From Nageia nagi (taxonomy: Eukaryota > Pinophyta): a DNA stretch of 64,000 nt. The translations under genes and the position numbers were made by a program. The notes beneath the pieces are model-generated. The model was not told the origin of the DNA, did no database searches, and was given only the letters and a program-made list of their open reading frames with translations. Below, one piece after another: positions 32,461 through 44,299 of the stretch. How positions within the stretch are numbered: the stretch's first letter is position 1; every line of letters starts with the position of its first letter. The stretch covers positions 137,950,001 through 138,014,000 of the forward strand of contig JBITNC010000001.1 of NCBI GenBank assembly GCA_050084985.1. Reading direction: 5' to 3'.

Positions 32461-33950
32461 ACGGCCTCCATGTAGGAGTGGTTGATCTTTGCCCTTCAAA
32501 ATTATTTATCCTCTTTTGATCTTTGTAGCCTCCCTTATGTATGTTTGTCCCTCTTTGACCTCACAATGACTTATCCTTGCATGCATAGCTATGAAATACC
32601 ACCTATGAATTCATTGTAGATCCATTTATTTTCCTTTACCACTAGCCATTCCTTACACATTTTTAAAAAGGAAGATTCTCATTTTCAAGTTGTAGTGTGA
32701 GATTTAAAGTGGTTGGAAAGCTATAAAATATTCCCCATAGGTCATTGCTTCACTATTTCTTTGACCCCCTATTGGCACATCAACTCAATTACTAGCAGCT
32801 ATAAAATTATGCAGGCATAATTTTTTAGGATCAAATGGTTCAAAAATTGAAGGTCATTTGACCTATTTACAAAGCCTATATTGGATGCAACTTACCAATA
32901 TGTGACACCCTTTAGTGGTCATTGAAAAGATGTCATTCCAAGTAGCCATGGATTTGACTTTTGAAAAGATACCAAATGATGAGCTATGGGCTTGAAACTT
33001 GACATGATGATCACATTTATATTAACAAAAGACTAAAAAAATATGGATCTAAAAATGTAAATCATTTTATGCATAAAAAAGATAAATTAGATAGCCAATT
33101 TTTACAAGGATCAAATTTTATGACCTACATCCCTAAAGTTTGAAATCATAACAAACGACTTTGAAATGCAATGAAACTGAACAAGATGACTCAAAATGAC
33201 ATAAAAAAACCATAAAAGAATAAGTTTAGAAAATAGATAAGAAATTACTATATTTTCATACATGCTTAACAAGGCACCACATGACATGAAATAACAACCT
33301 AGGGTAATTGGAAAATGATAAAAATGAACATAACAAATAAAATAAAAGTTGACAACATGAAGATCAATGATGAATAAAGCAAATAAACATCACAACATGA
33401 CCAACACAAATAGTAGGATGTGAAAATACAAGTGATAAAAATTGTTAAATGATAATATTAGAAAAATAACATTGAAGGACATCAAGATACATTATGAGTC
33501 ACCTACAACATAAGGATTTTCTTCAAAAATCGTGATAGTGATAACCTATGGTCAAACATGAGGGAATGGAAAAAGGCAACCCGAAGTGGATATGACCCAA
33601 GTGATTATGTCCTCAAAGGGAACTACAAATGAGATAAGATGATAAGAGACATGAATGGACACATAATGATGCTAGTGATATGAAGTGATACAAGAAATGG
33701 AAAAATAATATCTAGACTCTTCTAATTACATAAGGGATTGACTTCCATGCATGTTTAGGACTCTACTTGCTCTGTTGGGGATTCAAGATATAATGTCCAA
33801 TAGTCAACCCTAGAGGTGTACCAGTCTTGATACAAAATAACATGATTAATGTAAGTGATGAAGTGTGATGAAAAATGCATAAACAAAGAAAGGAAGTGAC
33901 ATAAAGTGTTTAGGAGATGAGTGACTATGGTCCTACCCCATAGTATGCAC
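32461..33950. other. Unresolved sequence, probably 3' flank of the Tat element
   Basis: No gene recognised. The rightmost part (after about 33280) continues, across the copia-2 insertion, into the sequence at 42144 that leads into the minus-strand Tat integrase. It is therefore inferred to be the 3' untranslated region of that element. Its 3' LTR was not found. Confidence 0.4.
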
Positions 33951-34440
33951 TATTGAAATGCATAATGCATTATTGTAAAGGTTTTGTAATAATATTCTAT
34001 GCAAGTTCACTAAGAATTAAGGGTATCATTTGATACCTTAAGTATTTAAGTGAATATGATAATGTAACTTTTTCTACACTCCATGTCATGAACATTCCCC
34101 TTGGGTAAAAGGATGTGCATGTCATGCTTTTGTACATTAGATAAAAGGGTGATCTAAAGAGGGATTTTGGCCTATAAATAGAAGGCTCCCTCTTTGTGAT
34201 CACACACCAATTATGGAGTAAAGTTATGCAAGATTTAGGAGAAAAGAGTAGGAGGATTGTAAGAGTTCATATTTGTTAAGAAAAGAGATCTAGTTATTAG
34301 ATGTATTCCTAGTTGGAGGAACCACTTACATCTTGTGTTATCTTTGTGAGATTGCTTTGTGTGATAGTTAGATGTGAATTGAGAGCTTTCATATGATCTT
34401 GGTAGTTTGGGATTGTTCATGTTATAATTCAATTCTCACA
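33951..34440 (+). repeat. copia-2 5' LTR
   Basis: 490 bp, starts TATTGAAATG (TG lost by one base change) and ends TTCTCACA. Contains the U3 inverted repeat at 34006-34053 and the TATA box CTATAAATAGAAGG at about 34173. A primer site variant TGGTATTAGAGTT starts at 34443. Confidence 0.9.
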
Positions 34441-34525
34441 TTTGGTATTAGAGTTTCTTGGAAGCTCCTCTTCACATCTTTGGAGTGGAAGCTCTCCTTC
34501 AACATCTTATAGGTATTCAACATGA

Positions 34526-36239
34526 ATGAATTTATCTTTCTTTGGTGATTGTGGCTGCTTATCTTTGGCCCTAGGTTTGTCATCATCTCGATACTTCATA
34601 AGCCCTAATTTCATAAGGACTTTTTCTTCTTCCAATATCTTATATGTCATATTAGAAAATGCTAGATGTGTATAATTAATGACATTAGATTGTAAGGAAA
34701 ATATGACAACATCCTTGAAAATATTGTTTACCTCTTTTTCAGTAAGCTTTGTTTTGATTTATTGCCCTGTCTCCTTTAATCATACAAAAAACTTTTGAAG
34801 ACTCTCATTACTACCTTGCCTCATAGCACATAGATCCAAGACCATGACTTCATGCTTGATATTGTGTTTATACTATTCTAGAAATAAGTTGCTCAATTCT
34901 CTAAATGACATAACTGACCTTTTAGGCAAAGCATAAAACCATTCACGAACCTCTCCTTCTAAACTATGAGGAAAGAACTTTGTTTGTAATCTTGAATCCA
35001 CACTGATTTTGAGCTCACAATCATTTTAGACCCTTGTAAATATCTCGTAGGATCTCCTTCCCCATTGAATTTACAAAATTTGGCATCTTTATAATCTAGT
35101 GGTGGCATGCATACATGGATCTCATCACATAGAGGACTATCAAACTCAATTGAATTAGCTGGTTGAATTGATCCTCTTGCTAATTTATTAATCTATCTTT
35201 GCATACCCTTAATAGTAGCCTGAATGTTATCATTATTACTTCCATCACCATGTTTAGCTTCTTTGTTTGGTACTTCTGGTCCATCACATCGAATATCTCC
35301 CAAGAGCTCATCAAGATCTCTTCTCAAAAGAGTTTGCAAGAATACTCTTAACTGATCCATGTTTAAAACAACTCACAAAATTATTTATTAGTCCTAATTA
35401 AAACCCGAGGGTTTTAGCACAACTACTTATGATTCACATTGGGTTCACCAAAATGTTTACAAATAAAAGTGTATTTGAGAATGCAAATAACTAAAATATA
35501 TACAAGCCCAAAAGATACATATATCTATTTGTAAATTCTAAGCTAACGAATAGTAATTTATAACAAGACAAGATGATATAGAAGATAACGAATAACTAGA
35601 ATTGAAATGACATCACCAAACAAGATTGAATTTATGTACTTACCTCACAGAGTGTACCTAATATGGATGAATGGAAGATACTGATAAAGCCTCAATAATG
35701 AATGGAATTTGCACCTGAAGTCATGAAGCAAGATAATCCAAAAAGAGGGTCGCAAGTGATCTATTTCATGCTCAAAAAGAGCATTGGTGGTCTATTTTTA
35801 TCTACAAGGAGCATCAATGATCTTTGTTAGATTATAGTCCATTCTGAACTAACTTTATGCCTCTACACAAACTCTCAATGGTCTCAATTTGATACCTAAA
35901 TAAGCTTAGAATTGTTAGGATTCTCGCAAAAGGAAGTACACAAACCCAACGTTGAATGGTAGTGTCAAAAGACACCTAAAGGACTACCATCATCAAGACT
36001 AGATATGGTATCATGTATCTTCTTGATGTGGACTTACTATTAGATCCATATTTATATAAATAATAATATGACCTACTCCTGAAGTTGGCATGTACCTACA
36101 TAAAAAAGAATATAGTAAGTCGATAATATATATTGATCATATCCAAAATAACATTAATATTCTTGAAATAGATATATAAGTGCGGGCACATATTTCCTAA
36201 TGTATCAAATTAAATGCATAAATTAATTTTATGCAATAA
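34526..36239 (-). mobile_element. Ty3 LTR-gag fragment inserted in the copia-2 leader
   Basis: Reading on the minus strand: a probable LTR (from about 36239 down to 35452), a primer site TTTGGTGAACCCAATG (about 35451-35436), a gag start MDQLRVFLQTLLRRDLDELL at about 35360, and a gag domain down to about 34530. Pol and the other LTR are missing. The same 8 bases CAACATGA occur at 34518-34525 and 36240-36247, at the two junctions with copia-2 leader sequence. Confidence 0.65.
34530..35360 (-). pseudogene. Ty3-type gag fragment
   Basis: Minus-strand translation gives MDQLRVFLQTLLRRDLDELL, then DAKFCKFNGEGDPTRYLQ, then in shifted frames EGEVREWFYALPKRSVMSF, LFLEYKHNIKHEV and LDLCAMRQGSNESLQ, then LTEKEVNNIFKDVVIFSLQS. 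The order (GDP..YL, W..LP..S, F....F, Q...ESL) is the retrotransposon gag domain of Ty3 elements, which builds the particle. Stops and frameshifts are frequent. The zinc knuckle and everything after it are absent. Confidence 0.75.
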
Positions 36240-36601
36240 CAACATGATACTAACATTTTTTTTTGTTAGTCACAATTTTTTTTTGAAATTTTTTGCTTAA
36301 TATAATAATTTATTATTGTTATACATCTTGGTTATTTTTTTTGATTATTTCATTAAGGTACTAACATCCTTTTGTTATGAACTAATCCAATTTTTCATAA
36401 TACTTATATATTATTGCTATGAATTTTTTTCCTCTGACAAAAATATTTTGTTAGTTGCAATTTAAAATAAATAAATAGATAGCAATAATATGTTATATTA
36501 AAACGATACAATTTTTTACAAATTTGTAAATAAATGTTACAATAGAAGGTGGAGAAAAGTATTTTTTTTTATAATCTATTTACAATTATTTTCAAATTGG
36601 T

Positions 36602-36652
<51 letters not shown>

Positions 36653-38858
36653 AAAAAAATTAACCTTGAGATTTCAAATACAAGATTTTTTTGGCATTGC
36701 CTGGCTTCTGGCGTGACTTGCAACAAGCTTTCCTCCATGGTGTAGGATGCTATGTGGCCTTGGATGCCCTTTCCTCCCTCATGCCTTGCAACCTTGCATT
36801 TTTTTATAGGGGGGAGGTTGACCATCTGATCGACCAAACCCTACCCTTCTCTCTCGTCGACTGTGGTGTAAGTAGTGGCATCGATAAATGTCCTTTTTTA
36901 AATCTGTGGAAGTTTTTATTCATTATGCAACCCTTTTTGCTGGAAGTTTCTTTTTTACCATGTGACCATAAAACCCTCAATAGCTCCCTTATTGCTCCAC
37001 TCATCCCTCAACACCCATCGACTACTCCTCCCCCTTGGTGATGGCTTTGCTGCCAACCCTCCACTTGCAGACTTGCTTCTACTTTGTAGACCCCTCCTTG
37101 CAGTCATCTCCCATGGCCTCTCTTCTCTTTCATCATTTTATTTTAGCCTTACACAGTCCCAAGTCTTCTTTTACCTTAATCTCCTCTCCTCCACATATTT
37201 AAAAAAATGTCTTTTTCCTACCTAATTATTGGAGCATTTAATTTTTTTTGTTGTTACTTGCAAGAGTTACTTTATTTAATGTCCTCAGTCTTATTAATTA
37301 CCTCTTTAATGTATACTCAAGTTCTTTATATTAATAACTTAACACTCTTCCTCTTAAAGTAACTTGAGCATTAAAAAAATGATGACTTATACTCTAAGGT
37401 ACTTAGAGTTATCATTTTTTCTTCAAACTATTTTTAAAATTTTTTAACTTAAGAGGTATTCTCTATGGTAAGAAGGTGAACATGTAGCTTTGGGAGGAAT
37501 TTTTTAATAGTCTTTATTCCTCCAATTTCAATGCCTTGATCAATTTTTTTTAATGCTTACAAACATAAGTAATTACTTAGACCTTCTTTGATAAATTTTG
37601 TTAGTGAAAGTTCTAAGGTAAACTAGCATTTTTTATGCTATTTTTTAAGCAAACAAAAAGGGGAAAAATTCTATTTTTTTACTTAAAATCTTTATGTCAA
37701 AATATGGAATGCCTATTACTTTGAATTTCCTAGATCCTCATATTACTTAGCATTTAACTCTTTTTAGTTAAATGAATGCTTAATACTCATTTATTAAGTT
37801 AATGCATGCTTATGATTAGTATTTATGCTTAGTACTTAACTTTTAAATTAGGCATATTTGGTACTTAAATGTTTAAGTTAATGATACATGCATAAAATTA
37901 AATTTTTTGGGTGATACATGCTTAAGAATTTAAATTTTAAGTCAGATACTTAATGTTTTTTAATTTTGCATGCTCATTACTTAAAATCTTAAGTTATGAT
38001 GCAATCTACTTCCTTATGCAAGAATGAACTTATGCAAAATTAGAAATGATGTAAAATATGTCCTTTAATGGTTAGTAAATAAAACCCATTGGACACTTAG
38101 GTTTCAAATTGAATGGATGATGTTTTACTAATGCTATTTTAATTCATGTTTTGCATTTTGCTTTATTTGTTTATACAAACAAAAGCGTAAGCATTGATAT
38201 GAGCAACCCCTTAAAATGAACACATTCACATGTACATTCTACAACATAACTTATTTAAGGATCCATGAGGTGATGATGGATGGATTAGAGCCTTTAAATG
38301 TGATGATCCAAGTGATGAAAAGCTCATACTTCTTAATTGCCCCTAAGTCCTTTGTTGGTTTGGATTTACCTCTAATAGGTGGACAGGTATGTGTGTAGTG
38401 ATACCACATATCTGCACATCCATTCAAGAATTATCTTGATAACCTAAGAGGACAACTTGAAACCTAATCAAGATTAATAATTTGGTTGATCCAATAAACA
38501 TCACAACCATAGAAAATAGTAGGTACTTCTCCTTATGAGAGCATAAAACTAACCAAAGTGAACTAGTTAAAGATTGGTAGTACTTGGGCTCCTCTTGTGT
38601 GGGCATCTAGGTGAAGGCTTAATTTTAGATAAGAAAATAAGCGTCAATAATGTCACTCTCCATCTATGATTCTTGATATGAGAAATGTATTTGGGTACAT
38701 GGGTTTCTATTTGAGTTGTAAAATATTTAAACTTATAAATCAAATCATCATTTTTTAGTATTAAATGTAACATGTATTATTTACTTGGTTAAAAATTAAC
38801 ATTTAGTGTTGTTTATTAAAACCACATGCTTATTATTTTTCATTATCTTATGTAGTAA
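36240..38858 (+). other. copia-2 leader (right part)
   Basis: Resumes with ATGATACTAACATT as in copia-1. Contains a (TA) microsatellite at 36604-36659, a GC-richer segment 36690-37130 (with GTTGACC and GTCGACTG words like the other leaders), and an AT-rich stretch. It ends with the segment shared with copia-1 just before gag (GGTGGACAGGTATGTGTGTAGTGATACCACA, about 38370-38410). No MED31-like sequence is present. Confidence 0.7.
36604..36659. repeat. (TA)28 microsatellite
   Basis: Uninterrupted TA dinucleotides, 56 bases, inside the copia-2 leader. Confidence 0.95.
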
Positions 38859-39872
38859 ATGGAAGAATCCTTTTTACCCAAACACATTCTTGATGGTTCC
38901 AACTTTGGGATTTGGGAACCATGGATGAGAGCTAAATTATAGGCAAAGAAGCTTTGGCAAATAGTAAATGAGAACCTTATACCTCCTACGGATGAGAAGG
39001 CACTACAGGCTTATAATATGAAGAATGAGTTGGCAACTTCCTTGATTTATCATGCAGTTTTAGATGATATGCTTTTAATGATTTTCTCTCCAACCTTAGC
39101 AAAGGAAGCTTGGGATAAGCTTAAGCAAATCTATATTGGTTCAAACTTTTCAAGAAGGTTTACCATTCTCCAAAAGTTGCTTCAATCTCATCAAGGGAAA
39201 GATGCAAATGTGGCTATCTACTTGAATAAAATCATTGACTTAAAGACCCAACTTGTTGCTCATAGGTGCAATTGGATCAATAATGAGTTCATGGTCTTCA
39301 TCATTCTTCAAAGCCTTTCTTCAAAGTTTAAAAACTTTGTGACCAATATGGTAACAAGGCTTAATTATGAAGAAAAAATCTTCTCCCTTGAAAACCTTTC
39401 TAGGCACCTATTAAAGCATGAGGAAACTCTTAACAATAAGGTGTTGATTTATTCTCCTAAGTATAATAATGTTGCTCTTGGAGAAACCAAAACTCCTTTC
39501 AAGAAAAAGTTTAACCATAAAAAGAAATCTTATCCTTCTTCCTCCAAAAGGTTTGAGAAAAGAGATAATTGCTACACTAATAGTAGGAACAATAAAAATA
39601 ATAACCATAGTAGCAAGAATAATGGCAACAACAACCACTTCAAGCAAAGAGATGGAAAAGATAAAGCAAACAATTCATATCCTAAAGAAAAATTTGATGG
39701 TAATTGTAACTATTGTGGCATTCAAGGTCACAAAGAAGTTGATTGCTACAAAATGAAAAGAGAAGAAAAGAAAAAAGATAATGGAAATGTAAAGAACTAT
39801 AAAGGAAATAAGAATATTCATGTTGGTTTTGCTATGGTGCTCTACTCCATGTCTTGTTCTTTTTCATTTGAT
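38859..39872 (+). pseudogene. copia-2 gag
   Basis: Starts MEESFLPKHILDGSNFGIWE. One TAG at 38940-38942 interrupts an otherwise open frame that then runs for over 300 codons: AWDKLKQIYIGSNFSRRF, CNWINNEFMVFIILQSL, ENLSRHLLKHEETLNNK, a basic Asn/Lys-rich region, and an intact zinc knuckle CNYCGIQGHKEVDC near 39702-39746 (C-X2-C-X4-H-X4-C). It ends at TAG 39873-39875, where a tryptophan is expected just before the protease motif. This gag is better preserved than that of copia-1 although the LTRs are more diverged. Confidence 0.9.
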
Positions 39873-40410
39873 TAGATTGTTGACTCTGATTGCACTAATC
39901 ACCTATGCTTTGAAAAGGAAAAGTTTGAGAACTTTCACAAGTATAAAAAACATGTGGTTGTGATAGGTGATAATTCCACCCTTGAAGTCCAAGGAATTGG
40001 GAGTGTGCTAATTCATGGAAAGGTTCTTGAAAATGTTCTCTATGTTCCTAAGTTAAGGATGAACCTTCTCTCTATGATCCAAGTTGCTAGAAAAGGGTAC
40101 TCTTTTGAGTTCTATTCTCAATCCTAGTGCATTAAGAAAGGACTAACCACTTTGATTAAAGGATATGTGAAAGATAACCTCTACATTATAGATCAAGTTC
40201 CATCAAAGATATCTTTTGCTTCTAGTGTGTATTCTAAAAGCAATCTTTGGCACCATCGATTAGGGAACCTTAACCACAAGAGTATTCAAGTTATGAGAGA
40301 CCAAGAACTTATGTAAGGTTTGCCTTCAATTTCTCCTTCAGTTGGTCTATACAAGAAGTGCATTCTTGCCAAGATGCATAAACAAAAGTTTGAAAAATAT
40401 AAGGCATTTG
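39873..40410 (+). pseudogene. copia-2 protease and integrase zinc domain remnant
   Basis: Protease site IVDSDCTNHLCFEK (the family D-S-G reads D-S-D here), then VVIGDNSTLEVQGIGS, SKSNLWHHRLGNLNHKSIQ and YKKCILAKMHKQK, the HHCC region with changes (LGH to LGN, C to Y). Stops occur at about 40126 and 40314. The sequence breaks off where integrase core should begin. Confidence 0.85.
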
Positions 40411-40660
40411 GCTAAGGCATCTTTTTAATAAAATTAGGTACGAGCAAGGTGATTCATCTTTGATTTCTTTAGATAATCATTTGGTTATTTCTTTGGCTAA
40501 GAATCCTATGTTCCATCAAAGAATAAAACATATGGAAATCCATGTCCATTTTATTAGGGAGAAGGTTCTTGATGGCATCATACACCTAGAGTGTTGTCCA
40601 TCCACCTTGAACTCTACTGATTTGTTCACCAAGCCCCTCTTGGAAGCTTAGTTTTGTAAG
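40411..40660 (+). pseudogene. copia-2 RNase H, terminal part only
   Basis: WLRHLFNKIRYEQGDSS, SLDNHLVISLAKNPMFHQRI, KHMEIHVHFIREKVLDG and NSTDLFTKPLLEA match the last third of copia-1 RNase H. It is joined directly to the integrase zinc domain remnant, so about 2.1 kb present in copia-1 (27672 to 29765) is missing. Confidence 0.88.
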
Positions 40661-41645
40661 CTTAAGGATGTTATCGAGTTGGTGAAGTTGCCCTCAAGGG
40701 GGAGTGATGTTTGAATTCTTATGTTGAATTCATATTTGTGATGAAAACTTCACCTTTAGGATGATTTTATGCTATATAGTGTTGATTTTATTGTACACAT
40801 TCATGGTAAGTTTGCTTTGTGTGAGAAACTTGTACAAAATTTTAAAAGCAAAAAAGATTGGCCAATCTAGCACTATTCAATTATCCATGTGTGAGGAACT
40901 CTTATGTGTTTTTCAGCACTTTTCATTTATCCATATACAAGGAACTCGTATGTGTATTCTCTATTTTTGGTCGATCAAGCATTGTTTAGTTTTCCATGTG
41001 TGAGGAACTCTTATGTGTCTTTTGGCACTATTCAGTTATCCATATGTGAGGAACTCGTATGTGCATTCTCTATTTTGTTCAATCTAGCATTATTTAGTTA
41101 TTCATGTGTGAGGAACTCTTATGTGTATTTTGGCACTATTTAGTTATTCATATGTGAAGAACTCATATGTGCATGCTTTATTTTGTAATGATAATCAACA
41201 CATGTCTTATATATAGCAAGTGACTATGAGTTTTTGGCATGGCATCTTCATGATGACTTATAGTGCACCATTGATCAGTTCATGATGACATTTGTGTGAT
41301 TCATATATCCTTGTTGAAATGAATATGTTGCATCTAATGGATCTTGTTATTTTGAGCTACTTATGACTTGCATGTTCGTTTAATATTGTAGGTTTCTTAC
41401 CTCAGGTATGCAGGTTCTTGGAGACTCTTATGACTTTCAGTTGGATGACTACTTCATGTACATTGAAATCAGTTATGGTTAATGATTGTATTTAGAAAAG
41501 TAGTGAGTCTTAAACTAGATCTTTCTTATTTCACAAATATGTAAAAAGTTTTCATCTCTGTTGTATCTATTTGGAAGAGAACTCTCTTACTTTCTCTCTT
41601 TCTTCTCTTTTATTTGCTCTATCCCAATATTGCATTAAGTGGGAG
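40661..41645 (+). other. copia-2 3' untranslated region
   Basis: Contains CAAGGGGGAG at about 40697, one copia-1-like hairpin unit near 40806, a different expanded repeat at 40880-41165, sequence shared with copia-1, and AAGTGGGAG directly before the 3' LTR as polypurine tract. Confidence 0.8.
40880..41165 (+). repeat. Dimeric repeat, about 108-bp period
   Basis: Alternating half-units TCCATGTGTGAGGAACTCTTATGTGT and TCCATATGTGAGGAACTCGTATGTGC, at about 40884, 40929, 40993, 41038, 41101 and 41145. They derive from the same GTGAGGAACT hairpin half seen in copia-1 but were amplified independently. Confidence 0.85.
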
Positions 41646-42143
41646 TGTTAGAATGTATAATGCATTATTGTAAAGGTTTTGTAATAATATTCTATGTAAG
41701 TTCACTAATACTTAAGGGTATCATTTTATACCTTAAGTATTTAAGTGAATATGATAATGTAATTTATCCTACACTCCATTTCATGAGCATGCCCCTTGGG
41801 TAAAAGGATGTGCATGTCATGCTTTTTAACATTGGATAAAAAGGTGATCCAAAGAGTAATTTTGGCCTATAAATAGAAGGCTCCCTCTTTTTTATCACAC
41901 ACCAATTATGGAGTAAAGTTATGTTATAGGATAGTGGTTAGGAGAAAAGAGTAGGAGGATTATAAGAGTTCATATTTGTTAAGAAGAGAGATTTAGTTAG
42001 TGGATGTACTCCTAGTTGGAGGAACCACTTACATCTTGTGTTAAATTTTTGAGATTGCTTTGTGTGATAGGTAGATGTGAATTGATAGTTTTAATATTAT
42101 CTTGATAGTTTAGGATTGTTCATGTTATAGTTCAATTCTCACA
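41646..42143 (+). repeat. copia-2 3' LTR
   Basis: 498 bp, starts TGTTAGAATG and ends TTCTCACA. U3 inverted repeat at 41701-41749, TATA box CTATAAATAGAAGG at about 41870. Confidence 0.92.
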
Positions 42144-42499
42144 TGCATAAGTGTGAAACCACGAAAGAGAGATAGCCTCAAGTATCAACTCCTAATTAGA
42201 TGATTCAAAATAAAATAAAGAGATGAATGACATAGCATGGTAAAACAATTGAGAGAGAGAAAAGTACCTGTACATGAGGTAGCATCCCCCAACTTAGGGT
42301 GGATGAGAAGATGAAGGTGATGAAGATGACATGAGAAAAGAAACACAAAACAAAAGATGAAAAAGATAAACATGATAAATAAAGATCAAGCTTAAAAAGG
42401 ATGAAGATGGATGATATTTATGGGCTCACATTCTTCTCATCCTTCTAAATCAATAATATGATATACACTTAAACCAATCTTACGCTTGACAATATAAGG

Positions 42500-43520
42500 G
42501 CCTAGCCAATTAGGAGCAAACTTATTCCTAATAGCAAGCTCGAGATGGGATTATTATTGATTCTCTTTGAGAACAAGGTCACCAACTTGGAACTCATGAG
42601 GTTTGACTTTCTTATTATATTCTCACTTAAGACACTCTTGATAAATCATATGATGCTCAATTACATTGATGCACCTCTCATCGAGCAAAGTAAGTTGGTC
42701 CAACTGAGCTTGATGAGCTTCTTCATCGAGGATAAAGTCTTTAAGTGACACATGCAAGGAAGGGATCTCAAGCTCAAGAGGCATAACAGCCTTAGTGTCA
42801 TAGATAAGGGATAAATGAGTAGCACCATGGGCATCCATATACTAGTGTGATATTCCCACAAAGCATACGAGAGACTCATGCCGATTACGATGATTATCAT
42901 TAACCATTTTCTTGAGAATTACGATAATCATCTTATTAGTAGCTTTGGCTTGAATATTACCTGGGGGTAATAAGGCATGGAGAATGATTATTTGATATGA
43001 TATTGATTACACATTCTCCTCATATGGTCTCTTAAAGTTAGGACCATTATCAGTAAGGATCCTTGCAAGAATACCAAATCAACATATGATATGAATCTCT
43101 ATGAAAGATACTATCTTAGGATTAGTAGTAGAGACTAAAGGAACCACCTCTAACCACTTGGTTAGTAATAATGAATTTATGATCACCAGACAAAGGAGGG
43201 AAAAATTGATTAACGAGATAGAAACCCCATTGCATGAAAGGCCACATGGCTTGGATAGGCTAAAGAGGTTGAGAAGGTACATGCTTAAGATGGGAATTTT
43301 GTTGACACTTGACATATTTTTGTACATATTCATTACAATCATAGGTAAATAATAACCCATTTGTAAGAGATGTTAGTGATAGCAGTACCGTTAAAGTGTC
43401 CACCATAAATGCCATCATGGTAATCCCACATGGTAATTTGTTGGTTGCAAAGCTCAAGATAATGAAGAAGGACTCCATCAAAGGATGGCTTATAAAGGAT
43501 ATCACCTAGAAACACATACT
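42500..43520 (-). pseudogene. Tat integrase
   Basis: On the minus strand: an H2C2 zinc region with CNEYVQKYVKCQQNSHL near 43320-43290, HVPSQPL, then the catalytic core with TKWLEVVPLVSTTNPKIVSF at about 43150-43100, and C-terminal segments near 42650-42520 with a HMIYQECLK stretch and a GDLVLKENQ-like segment. Integrase joins the element's cDNA to the chromosome. The reading is split over several frames. Confidence 0.75.
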
Positions 43521-43832
43521 AAGTGACATGATGTTTGAAAGCTTATTTCTCATTAGGTGACATATTTAAAGGTAGGGCATTCCACTTAAGGTACTCATGA
43601 AGTTGCTTGTACCATAAGTCTCAAGACTCAACTGAAATCTCACTAACACTAGCTTTGATGAGAGGGGAAGACAAAGGTTTCTTAATGGATGACTCCTTAA
43701 TAATCATAACTTCCATGTGATAGATGTGCTGATGTGGATTAAATGGAACAAGTGACCATAAAGAATCCATGGTATCCATAAATCGATTGGGAGACCTAGG
43801 GGCTAACTCGATCTTATAGGCTTTGAAAAACT

Positions 43833-44240
43833 TTAGGATTTTAACAACCTCCTCCCTATAGGACCTAAAGAGTTCATTATGACATTGATAAACTCCCAGA
43901 CTTGGTTGATGACTAAGAGAGAGTCACAATAGATCATGAGTCTCTCGATCTTAAGGTCAATGATATTCCTAAAACCTAAGATCAAGGTTTCATACTTCAT
44001 AATGTTATTGGTATAGGGGAAAGTCAACTTGAATGAATAAGAGATGGGGACACCTTGAGGCATGAAGAAGATAACTCTTGCACCACCCCCTTGCTCACAC
44101 TTAGATCCATCAAAATACATATTCATGTCAAATTCCTTGTGTGTATCAATAAGTTCATCTTCTTTTTCAATCTTAAAGATATCCTCATTAGGGAGATTGA
44201 TATTGAGAGGAGAACTATTGGGTAAAGGGGCTTTAGCCAA
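43833..44240 (-). pseudogene. Tat second (archaeal-type) RNase H
   Basis: The open segment contains MYFDGSKCEQGGGARVIFF, a hydrophobic strand region SYSFKLTFPYTNNIMKYETL, ILGFRNIIDLKIERLMIYCD and SLLVINQVWE. The order D-G-S, N-x-x-x-E-like (here NNIMKYE), and Y-C-D-S matches the archaeal-type RNase H that Tat elements carry behind the usual one. It is thought to help remove the RNA strand during reverse transcription. The stretch is 135 codons without a stop. Confidence 0.8.
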
Positions 44241-44299
44241 CTTATCAGCTTAACCTGGACCTTAATGGATTTCTGACTAAAAAACTTAAGGCTAAACTC

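Larger units (their letters stand above)
33951..42143 (+). mobile_element. copia-2, internally deleted Ty1/copia retrotransposon (8193 bp)
   Basis: LTRs 33951-34440 and 41646-42143 are related to the copia-3 and solo LTRs and differ from each other by about 8% plus small indels (estimated by eye), so it is older than copia-1. Flanks are TGCAC (33946-33950) and TGCAT (42144-42148), a target duplication with one mismatch. The 5' LTR starts TATTG instead of TGTT. Inside are a primer site, a leader interrupted by a Ty3 fragment, gag, the start of pol, the end of RNase H and a 3' UTR. The integrase core, RT and most of RNase H are deleted. Confidence 0.9.

Noticed and set aside
36592-36837. Minus-strand frame with repeated YI
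   Set aside because: It is the translated (TA)28 microsatellite plus leader.
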